Shown: positions 9,542 through 18,556 of the stretch, piece by piece | Layout of the letters: the number at the start of each line of letters is the position of its first letter | Position numbering within the stretch: the first letter of the stretch is position 1 | Source of the DNA: Serpentinimonas barnesii | GTDB taxonomy: Bacteria; Pseudomonadota; Gammaproteobacteria; Burkholderiales; Burkholderiaceae_C | NCBI RefSeq assembly: GCF_000696225.1 | Contig: NZ_BAWN01000021.1 | Coordinates: 62,001-126,000 of the forward strand | DNA length: 64,000 nucleotides | Direction of reading: 5' to 3' | Notes under the pieces: generated by a model | Seen by the model: only the letters and a program-made list of their open reading frames with translations | Told to the model about the DNA's origin: nothing | The model's database searches: none | Made by a program: the position numbers and the translations under genes

Positions 9542-10549
9542 TCATCCCCAGCGCAAGGGCAGCCGCACCAGCACCACGTGCTCGCGGTCGGTGTGGTAGC
9601 GCTTGATCTGCGCGTCGGCGTCGAAATGCAGTTGCAGGCGCTCGCGGATATTGCCCAGCGCCATGTGGTTGCCCCCTGACGGTGCAGGGGCTGCTGCGCC
9701 ATGCGGGACCAGCGAGTTGCGCACAAACAGGCGCAGCTCGGCACCCTCCAGATACGCCTCCAGCGACACATCCGCCCCCTCGGGCGCGGGCTCGACCCCG
9801 TAGCGCACCGCATTCTCCAGCAGCGGCTGCAGCAGCAGCGGCGGCACCAGCGCGTGCAGCGGCGCGTGCTCGGTGCGCCACTGCATGCGCAGCCGCTGCG
9901 GCCCTAGGCGCACGGTTTCGATCTCGATGTAAGCGCGCGCCAGCGCCAGCTCCTGCGCCAGCGGCACCAGGGTGCGCGCATCGCTGAGCAGCGCCCGGTA
10001 CAAATCGGCCAGATCCTGCAGCACCGCCTCGGCCTGCTGCGGCTGGGTGCGCAGCAAGGCCAGCACGCTGTTGAGGCTGTTGAACAAAAAATGCGGCCGT
10101 ATGCGCGCCTGCAAGGCCGCCAGCCGCGCATCGGCCAGCGCGGGTGACAGGCGCTGCTGGCGCCAGTCAAAATAAAACAGCAGCGCCCCCGCCAGCAGCA
10201 GCGCCACGCTGGCGCTGTGCGCCACCGAACCCGCCAGCGCCAGCCCCAAGCCCTGCTCCACCGCCACGTGCCAGAGCGCCGCCACCAGCGCCGCCAGACA
10301 CAGCACCAGCACCAGCCCGCGCCGGTAGCGGGTGCGCGCCAGCAGCGGCTGCAGCAGGTACAGCAGCAACACCGTGGCCAGCAAGGGCGGATCAAAACGC
10401 ACCGACTGCTGCACCAGTTGCTCCCACCAGGGCTGGGCGCTGGGCCAGTCGAGCACGGCATGCACCAGCCGCAGCGCCTGCGCCAGCAGCAACACCCGCA
10501 ACCACACCCCCAGGTTGCGAAAGTCGGGCAAGGTGGAGGCGGTCGTCAT
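9542..10549 (-). CDS. LytS/AlgZ-type sensor histidine kinase without adjacent response regulator
   Basis: A 335-residue membrane histidine kinase. The N-terminal 130 residues contain about four hydrophobic segments (for example LLATVLLLYLLQPLL and LVLVLCLAALVAALW). The His_kinase domain starts at LQARIRPHFLFNSLN with the phosphoacceptor His at about residue 153, followed by an HATPase domain with LLLQPLLENAVRYGVEP and GNIRERLQ. The ATG at 10549 is chosen over upstream non-ATG codons because it precedes the first membrane segment. Such kinases usually sit beside a LytTR response regulator (AlgZ/AlgR type), but here the flanking genes are miaB and xthA, both on the other strand, so any partner is encoded elsewhere. 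Confidence 0.85.
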   Translation of the reverse strand: MTTASTLPDFRNLGVWLRVLLLAQALRLVHAVLDWPSAQPWWEQLVQQSVRFDPPLLATVLLLYLLQPLLARTRYRRGLVLVLCLAALVAALWHVAVEQGLGLALAGSVAHSASVALLLAGALLFYFDWRQQRLSPALADARLAALQARIRPHFLFNSLNSVLALLRTQPQQAEAVLQDLADLYRALLSDARTLVPLAQELALARAYIEIETVRLGPQRLRMQWRTEHAPLHALVPPLLLQPLLENAVRYGVEPAPEGADVSLEAYLEGAELRLFVRNSLVPHGAAAPAPSGGNHMALGNIRERLQLHFDADAQIKRYHTDREHVVLVRLPLRWG

Positions 10550-10643
10550 GCGTGTCGATGGGTGGGTCGGGCTCCATTGTGGCGCATGGCGCGCATAGGG
10601 CTGTGCGCCGCGCCAGATCCGGGGTGCCCTACACTTGGCATCC

Positions 10644-11444
10644 ATGAAAATCGCCACTTGGAACGTGAACTCGCTCACCGTGCGGCTGCCGCAGGTGCTG
10701 GACTGGCTGGGGGCGCAAGAGGCGGCCGGGGCGCCGGTGGATGTGCTGGCGCTGCAGGAGCTCAAGCTCAGCGACGACAAATTCCCCGCCGCTGCGCTGG
10801 AGCAGGCCGGTTACCACGCGGTCTGGCTGGGCCAAAAAACCTACAACGGGGTGGCGCTGCTGGCACGCCAGCCAGCGGCCGAGGTGCAGCGCAACCTGCC
10901 CGGCTTGGCCGACGAGCAAGCGCGCCTGATCGCCGCCACCTACCTCACCGGCGGCACCGAGCCCCAACCGGTGCGCGTGGTGGGCGCCTACTTCCCCAAC
11001 GGGCAGGCGCTGGGCAGCGACAAGTTTGCTTACAAGCTTCGCTGGCTGGAGGCGCTGCGCACCTGGCTGGCGGCCGAGCTGGCGCGCCACCCACGGCTGC
11101 TGCTGCTGGGCGACTTCAACATCACCTTCGACGACGCCGACGTCTGGGACCCGGTGGGCCTGCACGAGTCCATCCACTGCAGCAGCGTGGAGCGCGCGCA
11201 CCTGCAAGCGCTGCTGGAGCTGGGCCTGCACGACGCGCACCGGCTGTTTCCGCAGCCGCCCAAGAGCTACACGTGGTGGGACTACCGCCAGCTTGGCTTT
11301 CAAAAAAACCGCGGCCTGCGCATCGACCACATCCTGCTCAGCGACGCGCTCAAGACCCGTGCCCGCGCCTGCCAGATCGACCGCGCCCCGCGCAAAAACC
11401 CCCAGCCCAGCGACCACGCGCCGCTGTGGGTGGAGTTGGGGTGA
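10644..11444 (+). CDS. xthA: Exodeoxyribonuclease III (AP endonuclease)
   Basis: A 266-residue enzyme of the EEP/ExoIII family that cleaves abasic sites and removes 3'-blocking groups in base excision repair. It opens MKIATWNVNSL, then has LALQELKLSDDKFP (metal-binding Glu), VVGAYFPNG, LLLGDFNITFDDADV, YTWWDYR and GLRIDHILLS, with catalytic Asp/His near SDHAPLWVEL at the C-terminus. The ATG at 10644 matches the family start; an in-frame TTG 9 bases upstream is unlikely. Its stop codon lies within the first copy of a 35-base direct repeat shared with the next gene. Confidence 0.96.
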   Translation: MKIATWNVNSLTVRLPQVLDWLGAQEAAGAPVDVLALQELKLSDDKFPAAALEQAGYHAVWLGQKTYNGVALLARQPAAEVQRNLPGLADEQARLIAATYLTGGTEPQPVRVVGAYFPNGQALGSDKFAYKLRWLEALRTWLAAELARHPRLLLLGDFNITFDDADVWDPVGLHESIHCSSVERAHLQALLELGLHDAHRLFPQPPKSYTWWDYRQLGFQKNRGLRIDHILLSDALKTRARACQIDRAPRKNPQPSDHAPLWVELG

Positions 11445-11472
11445 GGAATCGACAACGTGTGACTGACGAACC
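11438..11472. repeat. Direct repeat copy 1 (end of xthA)
   Basis: A 35-base segment that begins with GGGGTGAGGAATCG and ends with GTGTGACTGACGAACC. It overlaps the TGA stop of xthA and is repeated 101 bases away with only one substitution and one missing base. It could be a REP-like element linked to the neighbouring transposase-like gene, or a local duplication; no inverted symmetry is obvious within it. Confidence 0.8.
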
Positions 11473-11511
11473 TAGGCTCTGGCCGGTATCAGGCGCCCGA
11501 GCCACCCCCAA

Positions 11512-12270
11512 CTAGGAAGGCTGGGGCCGGGCGGGGCCGGGGTGAGGAATCGGAACGTGTGACTGACGAACCCCGGCACCGCCCGGCTCCAGCCGAGGCC
11601 GCCCGCGCGACGCCGGCTGCAGCCGCCGCGCCGTTTGCTGTTGCAACTGGGCCACAAAATCCGGGCTGCCCAGCGCCCAGCCCTTGAGCGCGGCCTGCTC
11701 CAGCCGCTGCTGCGCCGCCTCGCTCAGGCCCCGCGCCGCCAGCGCCGCGTAGGCGGCCTCGCGCTCAAACGGGGTGTTGCCCAATTGCCAATAGACCGCC
11801 GGAACGCTCAAAGCCGGCTCGTGGCGCAGGCCGGCGTAATGGCCATGGCTGCTCCAGGCGTACTCGGCGGTCGTGCGCGCCAAGCCCAGCCGCACCGGCT
11901 GCGTGTCCAGGCTCAGCAGCGCCGGCAACAGCTCGGTTTCGGGCTGCAACACCGTGCCCCGAAAACGCCCCTCCCACAGCGTGCCCACTTGGCCGTGGCG
12001 CAGGTTGTAGCGGCGCACATAACTGCGCCCGAGTGCTTGCATGGCACGCGAAACAGCCCCCTCGGCCAGCGGCGTCAGCAGCAGGCGCACCTGCTGCGCT
12101 AGCAGCACGTAGCCGTGCCAGTGCAGCGGCTGCAGGCGCACGGCTTCGGTCAGCAGCTCCAAAAACGCCAAGCGGTCGCTGGCATCGGCAAACAGCTCGC
12201 CCCCGTGGTGAGCACGCCAGATCAGCAGGTGCGGCAAGCCTGGTACGCTCAGTCGGGGCAGTCGCGCCAT
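11512..12270 (-). CDS. Degenerate REP-associated (Y1) transposase-like protein lacking catalytic residues
   Basis: This 252-residue protein clearly belongs to the Y1_Tnp/RAYT family: the opening MARLPRLSVPG, ALGRSYVRRYN, GTLWEGRFRGTVLQ, EYAWSSHGHYAG and LGNTPFEREAAY match family blocks. The HUH site, normally DNHFHLLLTP in this family, reads AQQVRLLLTP with Gln60 and Arg62 replacing both histidines. The nucleophile block YIDLNPVRAGL reads SLDTQPVRLGL, with Ser120 in place of the expected Tyr. Single-strand nicking is therefore unlikely, yet the frame is intact. The last 22 residues lie beyond the usual end and are partly encoded by a direct repeat. It lies 11 bases after dgt on the same strand. 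Confidence 0.85.
   Translation of the reverse strand: MARLPRLSVPGLPHLLIWRAHHGGELFADASDRLAFLELLTEAVRLQPLHWHGYVLLAQQVRLLLTPLAEGAVSRAMQALGRSYVRRYNLRHGQVGTLWEGRFRGTVLQPETELLPALLSLDTQPVRLGLARTTAEYAWSSHGHYAGLRHEPALSVPAVYWQLGNTPFEREAAYAALAARGLSEAAQQRLEQAALKGWALGSPDFVAQLQQQTARRLQPASRGRPRLEPGGAGVRQSHVPIPHPGPARPQPS
11539..11572. repeat. Direct repeat copy 2 (3' end of transposase-like gene)
   Basis: A 34-base segment nearly identical to the one at 11438-11472. It lies inside the 3' part of the transposase-like gene and encodes part of its extra C-terminal tail, which suggests that a duplication or insertion displaced the original stop codon. Confidence 0.8.
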
Positions 12271-12281
12271 CGGTCAGTGGC

Positions 12282-13478
12282 TCAGGCGTCGAACAGGCTC
12301 TGGCCGGTCAGCCGCTGGTGCTCGCGCAGGGCGTAGCGGTCGGTCATGCCGGCAATGTGATCGGCCACGCGGCGGCGCAGGCTCAGGGGCGTGGCACCCT
12401 CTGCCAGCGCGGGCAGCTCAGCCGGTCGCTCGTGGTAGATCAGGTACAACTCGGTCACCACCTGGCGCGCGCGCCCGGTTTGCTCCAGCACCTGCGGGTG
12501 GCGGTACAGGTTGTGCATCAGAAAGCGCTTGAGGGCGCTGGCTTGCTCGCGCATCGGGGCCGAAAACCGCAACAGCACCGGGCTGCACCGCACCTCGTCG
12601 ACCGACTGCACACCGGCCAGCAGGATGGCGCTGCGGCTGGCCTCGATCACATCGTAGACCTGCTCCGTGAGCATGCGCCGGATCGACTCGTAGAGCAGGC
12701 GCTTGCCGCGCAGCGCCGGGTAGGCCCGCAGCACGTCGCGGCGCTGGCGCTCAAACAGCTCCAGCGCTTCGAGCTGCTCCAGGCGCAAAAGGCCAGAGCG
12801 CACGCCGTCGTCGATGTCGTGCGCGTTGTAGGCAATCTCGTCGGCCAGGTTGGCCAGTTGCGCCTCCAGCGAGGGCGATCGACCCAGCAAGAAGCGCGCC
12901 CCCACGCCGCCCGGCTCGCGCCCTTCGAGCCACAGCGCATTGGCGCGCGAGCAGTGCTTGAGTATGCCCTCGCGGGTCTCGAAACACAGGTTGATGCCGT
13001 CGTGCTCGGGGTAGCGCTGCTCCAGCTCATCGACCACGCGCAGGCTTTGCAGGTTGTGCTCAAAGCCGCCATCGGGCTCGTTGGGGGTGGGCGCATCGTG
13101 TGACGGCCCGGGATCGGGCGGCAGTTGGTGCAGGCAGGCGTTGAGCGCGTCTTGTCCGGCGTGGCCGAAGGGGGTGTGGCCCAGGTCGTGCGCGAGCGCG
13201 ATCGCCTCCACCAAGTCCTCGTGCAGCCCCAAGCTGCGCGCAATGCTGCGCCCCAATTGCGCCACTTCCAGCGAGTGTGTCAGGCGGGTGCGAAACAAAT
13301 CGCCCTCGTGATTCAGGAACACCTGCGTTTTATAGACTAGGCGCCGGAAGGCGCTGCTGTGGATGACGCGGTCGCGGTCGCGCTGGAATTCGTTGCGCGT
13401 GGGGGCCGCGGCTTGCGGGTGGCGGCGGCCCCGGCTGCGCTCGGGCCAGCAGGCATAGGGCTGCAAGGGGCTAATCAT
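12282..13478 (-). CDS. dgt: dGTP triphosphohydrolase-like protein
   Basis: A 398-residue HD-domain enzyme predicted to hydrolyse dNTPs to deoxynucleoside and triphosphate. It has the dGTPase family blocks RNEFQRDRDRVIHSSAFRRL, THSLEVAQLGRSIA and the HD motif AHDLGHTPFGHAGQDAL, with further helices at NLADEIAYNAHDIDDGV. The length matches the short (type 2) dGTPase-like class of proteobacteria. The ATG at 13478 is the first in frame. It follows aroB by 44 bases on the same strand, an arrangement (aroK-aroB-dgt) common in betaproteobacteria, so it is probably cotranscribed. Confidence 0.94.
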   Translation of the reverse strand: MISPLQPYACWPERSRGRRHPQAAAPTRNEFQRDRDRVIHSSAFRRLVYKTQVFLNHEGDLFRTRLTHSLEVAQLGRSIARSLGLHEDLVEAIALAHDLGHTPFGHAGQDALNACLHQLPPDPGPSHDAPTPNEPDGGFEHNLQSLRVVDELEQRYPEHDGINLCFETREGILKHCSRANALWLEGREPGGVGARFLLGRSPSLEAQLANLADEIAYNAHDIDDGVRSGLLRLEQLEALELFERQRRDVLRAYPALRGKRLLYESIRRMLTEQVYDVIEASRSAILLAGVQSVDEVRCSPVLLRFSAPMREQASALKRFLMHNLYRHPQVLEQTGRARQVVTELYLIYHERPAELPALAEGATPLSLRRRVADHIAGMTDRYALREHQRLTGQSLFDA

Positions 13479-13522
13479 GGCAGATTCGGTTCTTGGAAAG
13501 CCACGGCGCTGGAGTGGCGCAC

Positions 13523-14623
13523 TTAGGCACAGCCCGCCGCTATCACTTCGCGCACCAAGGCATCGGGCACCGGCTGCAGGTGGGGCGCTCCGGCGTCATC
13601 GACCAGCACAAAACGAAGCTGGCCCGCGTCGGATTTTTTGTCGATGCGCATCAAATCGAGGTAGCGGCTGGCATTGGCAAGCGGGTCAGGCTCCAGCATG
13701 GGGGCGCGCACGGGGAGACCGGCTCGGCCAATCAGGTCGCTTAAGCGCTGCGCCCGCTGCGCCGACAAAAGGCCCAGCCGCTGCGACAGCCGCGCCGCCA
13801 GCACCATGCCGCAGCCCACGGCCTCGCCGTGCAACCACTGGCCGTAGCCCAGCCCGGCCTCGATGGCGTGACCAAAGGTGTGGCCAAAATTGAGGATGGC
13901 GCGCAGCCCCGTTTCACGCTCGTCTTGCCCCACCACAGCGGCCTTGATTTCGCAACTGCGCCGCACCGCGTAGGCCAGGACGGCGGGGTCGAGCTGGCGC
14001 AGCGCCTTCAAGTTGGCGTCGATCCAGTCGAGAAAAGCCAAGTCGCAAATCGGGCCGTATTTGATGACTTCGGCCAGCCCGGCACTGACCTCGCGCGCCG
14101 GCAGGGTGCGCAAGGTGTCGAGGTCGCAAACCACGCGCAGGGGCTGGTAAAAGGCCCCGATCATGTTTTTGCCCAGCGGATGGTTGATGGCGGTTTTGCC
14201 GCCCACCGACGAATCCACCTGCGCCAGCAAGGTGGTGGGCACTTGCACGAAGGGCACGCCGCGCATGTAGCAGGCGGCCGCAAAACCGGTCAGGTCGCCC
14301 ACCACGCCGCCGCCCAAAGCGAACAACACGGTTTTGCGGTCGCAGGCGCGGCCGAGCAAGGCATCAAAAACCTGGTTCAGCGAATCCCAGCTTTTATAGC
14401 CCTCGCCATCGGGCAGTTGCAGCACGTGGACCTGGCCAAAACGCCCGGCCAAGGACTGCTGCAGCCGGGCGGCATACAGCGGCGCCACCGTGGTGTTGGT
14501 CACGATCAGTGCCTGCGTGGCGGCAGGCAGACCATCCCACGAGGCGCCGTCGTCGAGCAAGCCGGTGCCGATCAGGATCGGGTAGCTGCGTGCACCGAGT
14601 TCAATTTGTAGGGAGATGGTCAC
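13523..14623 (-). CDS. aroB: 3-dehydroquinate synthase
   Basis: A 366-residue NAD- and metal-dependent enzyme making 3-dehydroquinate from DAHP in the shikimate pathway. Motifs are [43 protein letters not shown] (split by function into nucleotide and metal regions), GLAEVIKYG and the metal histidines in [12 protein letters not shown] and [10 protein letters not shown]. The start codon is GTG at 14623, overlapping the aroK stop by four bases (GTGA), which implies translational coupling. Confidence 0.97.
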   Translation of the reverse strand: MTISLQIELGARSYPILIGTGLLDDGASWDGLPAATQALIVTNTTVAPLYAARLQQSLAGRFGQVHVLQLPDGEGYKSWDSLNQVFDALLGRACDRKTVLFALGGGVVGDLTGFAAACYMRGVPFVQVPTTLLAQVDSSVGGKTAINHPLGKNMIGAFYQPLRVVCDLDTLRTLPAREVSAGLAEVIKYGPICDLAFLDWIDANLKALRQLDPAVLAYAVRRSCEIKAAVVGQDERETGLRAILNFGHTFGHAIEAGLGYGQWLHGEAVGCGMVLAARLSQRLGLLSAQRAQRLSDLIGRAGLPVRAPMLEPDPLANASRYLDLMRIDKKSDAGQLRFVLVDDAGAPHLQPVPDALVREVIAAGCA

Positions 14624-15165
14624 AGCGAAGCCTCGGATGTGTGTATGGGCTTGGGGGGGGAGCGTTGCAACTCCAGTTGGGCGGCAATCCAGTTGACCAG
14701 CGACGCCACCGAGGGCCGGCCGGTCTCGACCACGTGGTGCGCGGTCTCGCGGTAGAGCGGGTCGCGTTGGGCGTACAGCTCGCGCAATTTTTGCAGCGGG
14801 TCGGCCACTTGCAGCAGCGGCCGGCTGCGGTCGTGCTGCACCCGGCGAAACACCTCTTCGGGGCTGGAGCGCAAATAAAAGACGCGGCCGCGCTCACGCA
14901 GGCACTGCCGGTTGGCAGGCCGCAGCACCGCACCCCCACCGGTGGACAGCACGCACGGGGCGGCCTGCGTCAACTCATCGATCAGCGCCTGCTCCTCGTC
15001 CCGGAAGCGGGCCTCGCCCTCGCGCTCGAAAAACTCGCGGATGCTGCAACCCAAGCGCTGCTCGATGGCGCTGTCGGAATCCACAAAAGGCAGTTGCAAG
15101 CGCCGCGCCAGCAAGCGCCCGACCGTGGACTTTCCCGATCCGGGCAGGCCGATGAGGATGATCAA
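14620..15165 (-). CDS. aroK: Shikimate kinase
   Basis: A 181-residue P-loop kinase that phosphorylates shikimate. It opens [20 protein letters not shown] (Walker A), has the shikimate-binding [12 protein letters not shown] and [13 protein letters not shown], and the GGGAVLRP loop with the substrate-binding glycines. It lies 5 bases after pilQ and overlaps aroB by four bases, so it belongs to the pil-aro transcription unit. Confidence 0.97.
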   Translation of the reverse strand: MIILIGLPGSGKSTVGRLLARRLQLPFVDSDSAIEQRLGCSIREFFEREGEARFRDEEQALIDELTQAAPCVLSTGGGAVLRPANRQCLRERGRVFYLRSSPEEVFRRVQHDRSRPLLQVADPLQKLRELYAQRDPLYRETAHHVVETGRPSVASLVNWIAAQLELQRSPPKPIHTSEASL

Positions 15166-15170
15166 AGGCC

Positions 15171-17288
15171 TTACCTTCTGGGCCCCAAGGCAGTGATCTC
15201 GGTCAGCACGCGGGGCGTAATAAACACCAGCAGCTCGGTGCGCCGGGTTGTGTTCTGGTTGCTGCGGAACAAATTGCCCAGCACCGGCAGCTCACCCAAG
15301 ACCGGCACCCGAGCCTGGTTGTTGGTTTCCTCTTGGGTGTAGATGCCACCGATCACCACCGTGCCGCCGTTTTCCACCAGCACCTGGGTTTGCACGCTCT
15401 TGGTCTGCACCGCCGTTTGGCCGTTGAAAACGATCGGGGTGTCGTTGTTGACGCGCAACTGCATGATCACGTCGCCGTCCGGGGTGATTTGGGGCGTGAC
15501 CACGAGCTTGAGCGAGGCGTCGATGAACTCGATCGTGGTGTTGCCATCGGCGTCGCGGCGCAGGAAGGGGATTTTGCGCCCGTCTTCGATGGTGGCCTCG
15601 CGCTGGTCGGCCGTCACCACGCGTGGGCTGGCGATGGTCTTGAGGCGTCGATCGGATTCGCTGGCCTCGATTTCGAGATTCAGCAGCCGCGTCACGCTGG
15701 GGTTAAAGAGCGAGAAGGCAAACGTGCCGGAGCCGATGGTGGGCGCGGGGATATTGGTCACGTTGCTGTTACCCGCGCCGGTGGCTCCGATGGAGCCAAA
15801 GCCGAGGGTGGTCTGCAACTCGTTGCCGCGATGACGCGCCAGCATCACCGGGTCGGCGATGCGCCCGCCAAAGCGCACCCCGAGGTTGCGTCCGAAGCTG
15901 TCTTCGGCTTCCACGATGCGCGCCTCGATCAACACCTGGCGCATCGGCACATCCAGGGCCTGGATCAGGGTCTGGATTTCTTCCAGTTTGGACGCAATAT
16001 CGGTGACGAACAACTGGTTGGTGCGCGGCTCGGCAAACACCGAACCCTGAGAACTCAGAATGCGCACCTCGTTCTCACCCGAGCCCACGGCGGTCGTCAG
16101 GTGTTCGGCCACCTCTTGGGCGCGGGCAAAGTTGAGCCTGAAGCTCTGGGTTCGCACCGGCTCCAAGCCACGGATGGCCTGCTCGGCTTCGAGCACTTCG
16201 CGCTCCTTGGCCAAAATTTCGGCCTGAGGCGCAATCCAGATCACGTTGCCGGTGCGCCGCATGCCCAGATTTTTGGCTTGCAACACGATGTCCAACGCTT
16301 GGTCCCATGGCACATCGCGCAGGCGCAGGGTGAGGCTGCCCGTCACGGTGTCAGAGGTGATGATGTTGAAATTGCTGAAATCGGCGATCACCTGCAGCAA
16401 GGCGCGCACTTCGATATTTTGAAAGTTGAGCGAAATCTTATCGCCCGTGTAGCTGGGCTCTTGCGTCAAGCGGTTTTGGTCTTGGCGCACTTCGCGCACT
16501 TCGAGCACAAACTGGTTATCGGTCTGGAACGCGCTGTGTTCCCAGTTGCCGGTGGGTTCGACCAGCAAGCGCACGCGGTCGCCGACCTGGGTGGCGGTGA
16601 CGGTTTGCACCGGCGTACCAAAGTCGCTCACATCGAGGCGGCGGCGCAGGCCTTCGGGCAACGAGCTTTGCTGAAACTCCACCACCAGGTTGCGCCCTTG
16701 TTGCCGCACATCAACCCCCACTTGGCTATTGGGCAGCTCCACCAGCACCCGCCCCGCGTTTTGCGCACCGCGGCGAAAATCGATGTCGGCCAGCGCTTGC
16801 GTGCGCACAGGACTGGCGGCCGGTGCAAAGGCCGCCCCCAGCGCACCACCAGCAACCGGCGCCGCCTGCGTGCTTGGCTGCAACTGCACCAGCAAGGTAT
16901 TGCCTTCGATGCGCATCTCGTACCCAACCGATTGGTTGAGATTGAGCACGATGCGGGTGCGGTCCCCCGCCTGCACCACGTTGGCGGAACGCACATTGCC
17001 AAGGTTGAGGGCCAACAGATTCTGGCCGGTGGCGTTGCTCGCCCCCGCAATGTCGAGCGCGATGCGCGCCGGTGCCTGCATGCTAAAGCCGGCCGGCAAC
17101 TGGCGCAGCGGTTCGCTGGTCTGGATGCGTATGAGCTCGCCACCCCCTTGTGCCGCCACCGTCAAAGACTGAATGGCCAATTGCGCTTGCGCCCACCCGG
17201 CCAGCACAAAGGTGCTGGCCAGCAAGGCGTAGCGGCTAAAGCGCGACAAGGTGTGTAGGGATGGGGTGGTGTGTGGGGTCGGATTCAT
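15171..17288 (-). CDS. pilQ: Type IV pilus secretin PilQ
   Basis: A 705-residue outer-membrane secretin through which the type IV pilus passes. A long signal peptide ends at about GWAQAQ. AMIN domains follow (for example RIALDIAGASNATGQNLL and residues 160-280), then the STN domain ISLNFQNIEVRALLQVIADF, a secretin N domain with LDVPMRQVLIEARIVEAEDSFGR, and the secretin channel with VVTPQITPDGDVIMQL and NGGTVVIGGIYTQEE. It overlaps pilP by four bases. Confidence 0.96.
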   Translation of the reverse strand: MNPTPHTTPSLHTLSRFSRYALLASTFVLAGWAQAQLAIQSLTVAAQGGGELIRIQTSEPLRQLPAGFSMQAPARIALDIAGASNATGQNLLALNLGNVRSANVVQAGDRTRIVLNLNQSVGYEMRIEGNTLLVQLQPSTQAAPVAGGALGAAFAPAASPVRTQALADIDFRRGAQNAGRVLVELPNSQVGVDVRQQGRNLVVEFQQSSLPEGLRRRLDVSDFGTPVQTVTATQVGDRVRLLVEPTGNWEHSAFQTDNQFVLEVREVRQDQNRLTQEPSYTGDKISLNFQNIEVRALLQVIADFSNFNIITSDTVTGSLTLRLRDVPWDQALDIVLQAKNLGMRRTGNVIWIAPQAEILAKEREVLEAEQAIRGLEPVRTQSFRLNFARAQEVAEHLTTAVGSGENEVRILSSQGSVFAEPRTNQLFVTDIASKLEEIQTLIQALDVPMRQVLIEARIVEAEDSFGRNLGVRFGGRIADPVMLARHRGNELQTTLGFGSIGATGAGNSNVTNIPAPTIGSGTFAFSLFNPSVTRLLNLEIEASESDRRLKTIASPRVVTADQREATIEDGRKIPFLRRDADGNTTIEFIDASLKLVVTPQITPDGDVIMQLRVNNDTPIVFNGQTAVQTKSVQTQVLVENGGTVVIGGIYTQEETNNQARVPVLGELPVLGNLFRSNQNTTRRTELLVFITPRVLTEITALGPRR

Positions 17289-17833
17289 TGGCCGGTGCCT
17301 TCCTGCAACTGCAATGTGGTGGTGCGCTCGACCCAGTCACCGATCGGGTCTTGCGCGATTTCGCGCAGGGTGATCTGGGTTTCACTGATGGCGGTGATGC
17401 GGCCATAGTTCTGGCCTAGGTGGTTGCCCCGCCGCACCTGGTGGACCAAGCCCTCGGATCGAACCAGCGCCACCGTCTCGTTGCCGCGCTGCAACAAGCC
17501 CACCATGGTGATGGTGTCGAGCGGCACCGCCTCCAGTGGCTCTTTGCGGCGGCGCAATTCGGCCGCCAACAAACCCGACACCATGGGCGAAGCGGCCTCG
17601 GCGCGCAGCAGCACCGTGAGTTTGTCGGCGCTGAAGGGCGAGACTGCACCCAAGCCTTGGTAGGCTTGGGGAACATGGGGTTGCGGCGCTTGCACCGGGG
17701 TCACGCGGGGTTGTGCAGCCGCCCGCTGCTGCTCCATCCACGCCGACAGATCGTCACCCCCGTCGGCGCAGGCTGTCAGCGCTAAGGCCGCTGCCAGCAG
17801 CAGGCCCGCTGTTGAAATGCCGGATTTCTTCAT
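17285..17833 (-). CDS. pilP: Type IV pilus assembly lipoprotein PilP
   Basis: A 182-residue inner-membrane lipoprotein that connects the PilMNO platform with the PilQ secretin. The N-terminus MKKSGISTAGLLL leads to the lipobox LTAC, giving a mature N-terminal cysteine. A proline-rich linker precedes the HR-type beta domain (LDTITMVGLLQRGNETVALVR, then GQNYGRITAISETQITLREI). Four-base overlaps with pilO upstream and pilQ downstream indicate tight coupling. Confidence 0.93.
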   Translation of the reverse strand: MKKSGISTAGLLLAAALALTACADGGDDLSAWMEQQRAAAQPRVTPVQAPQPHVPQAYQGLGAVSPFSADKLTVLLRAEAASPMVSGLLAAELRRRKEPLEAVPLDTITMVGLLQRGNETVALVRSEGLVHQVRRGNHLGQNYGRITAISETQITLREIAQDPIGDWVERTTTLQLQEGTGQ

Positions 17834-18525
17834 CGCTGCCCCCCGGCTGCCCGCTGCTGTTGTTGTTGCTCGCGCTGACGCTGCAAAACCTCTTCGGGAT
17901 CGAGGTAGCGAAAGGTTTTGGCGGTGGTATCCAAGGTCAGAATGTCGGGCCGGTTGGCCGCAGGCGCAAGGGACAGGTTGTTTAAGGTCACGATGCGCGA
18001 CAAATGCGCCACGTCGGAGACAAACATGCCAATGTCGTGGTAGCTGCCACTCACGCGCACCGCAATCGGCAGCTCGGCGTAGTGGTCGCGCAACTCGACT
18101 TCGCCGGGGCGAAACAGCTCAAACTGCAAGCCACGACCGATACCGGCTTGGTTGATGTCGGACAACAAGGCGTCCATTTCAGCCCGACTGGGCAACTGGC
18201 GCTCGAGCTGCGTGACGTACTGGCGCACCTGCTCGAGTTGCGCCCGCAGCGCCTCCAAATTGACCGCCTGCGCCACCTTGCTGGTGTACTCGGTGCGCAA
18301 CTGCGCCTCGCGCTGGCGCTCGGTCTCTAACTGGGTGCGCATGCCGCTGAGCACCGCATACCACAGGCCCGCCAGCACCGCCAGCGCCACCACCAGCAGC
18401 AGCAACTGGCGCGGCAAAGCGGGCCAGCGCGAGGGGTCGTTGGGGTCGAGCCCACTGAACTGGGCCCGCGCATCTTGTTGCCAGCGGGCAAAGTCAAAAG
18501 ATGCGGCTTTGGTTTTTTTAGACAT
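17830..18525 (-). CDS. pilO: Type IV pilus alignment protein PilO
   Basis: A 231-residue bitopic inner-membrane protein. A single membrane segment (about residues 37-57, LLLLVVALAVLAGLWYAVL) is followed by a coiled-coil region and a ferredoxin-like periplasmic domain with GRGLQFELFRPGEVE and VRVSGSYHDIGMFVSDVA, typical of PilO. The ATG at 18525 is chosen over an upstream in-frame codon because the upstream stretch has no family similarity. The C-terminus is Gln-rich. Confidence 0.93.
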   Translation of the reverse strand: MSKKTKAASFDFARWQQDARAQFSGLDPNDPSRWPALPRQLLLLVVALAVLAGLWYAVLSGMRTQLETERQREAQLRTEYTSKVAQAVNLEALRAQLEQVRQYVTQLERQLPSRAEMDALLSDINQAGIGRGLQFELFRPGEVELRDHYAELPIAVRVSGSYHDIGMFVSDVAHLSRIVTLNNLSLAPAANRPDILTLDTTAKTFRYLDPEEVLQRQREQQQQQRAAGGQR

Positions 18526-18556
18526 GATCAGGTCAGGCCCCCGAATGTACTGGCAC

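Noticed and set aside
11512-12270. Complete mobile element around the transposase-like gene
   Set aside because: No terminal hairpins, target duplication or accessory orf could be found, and the catalytic residues are missing. Only a short direct repeat on one side is present.
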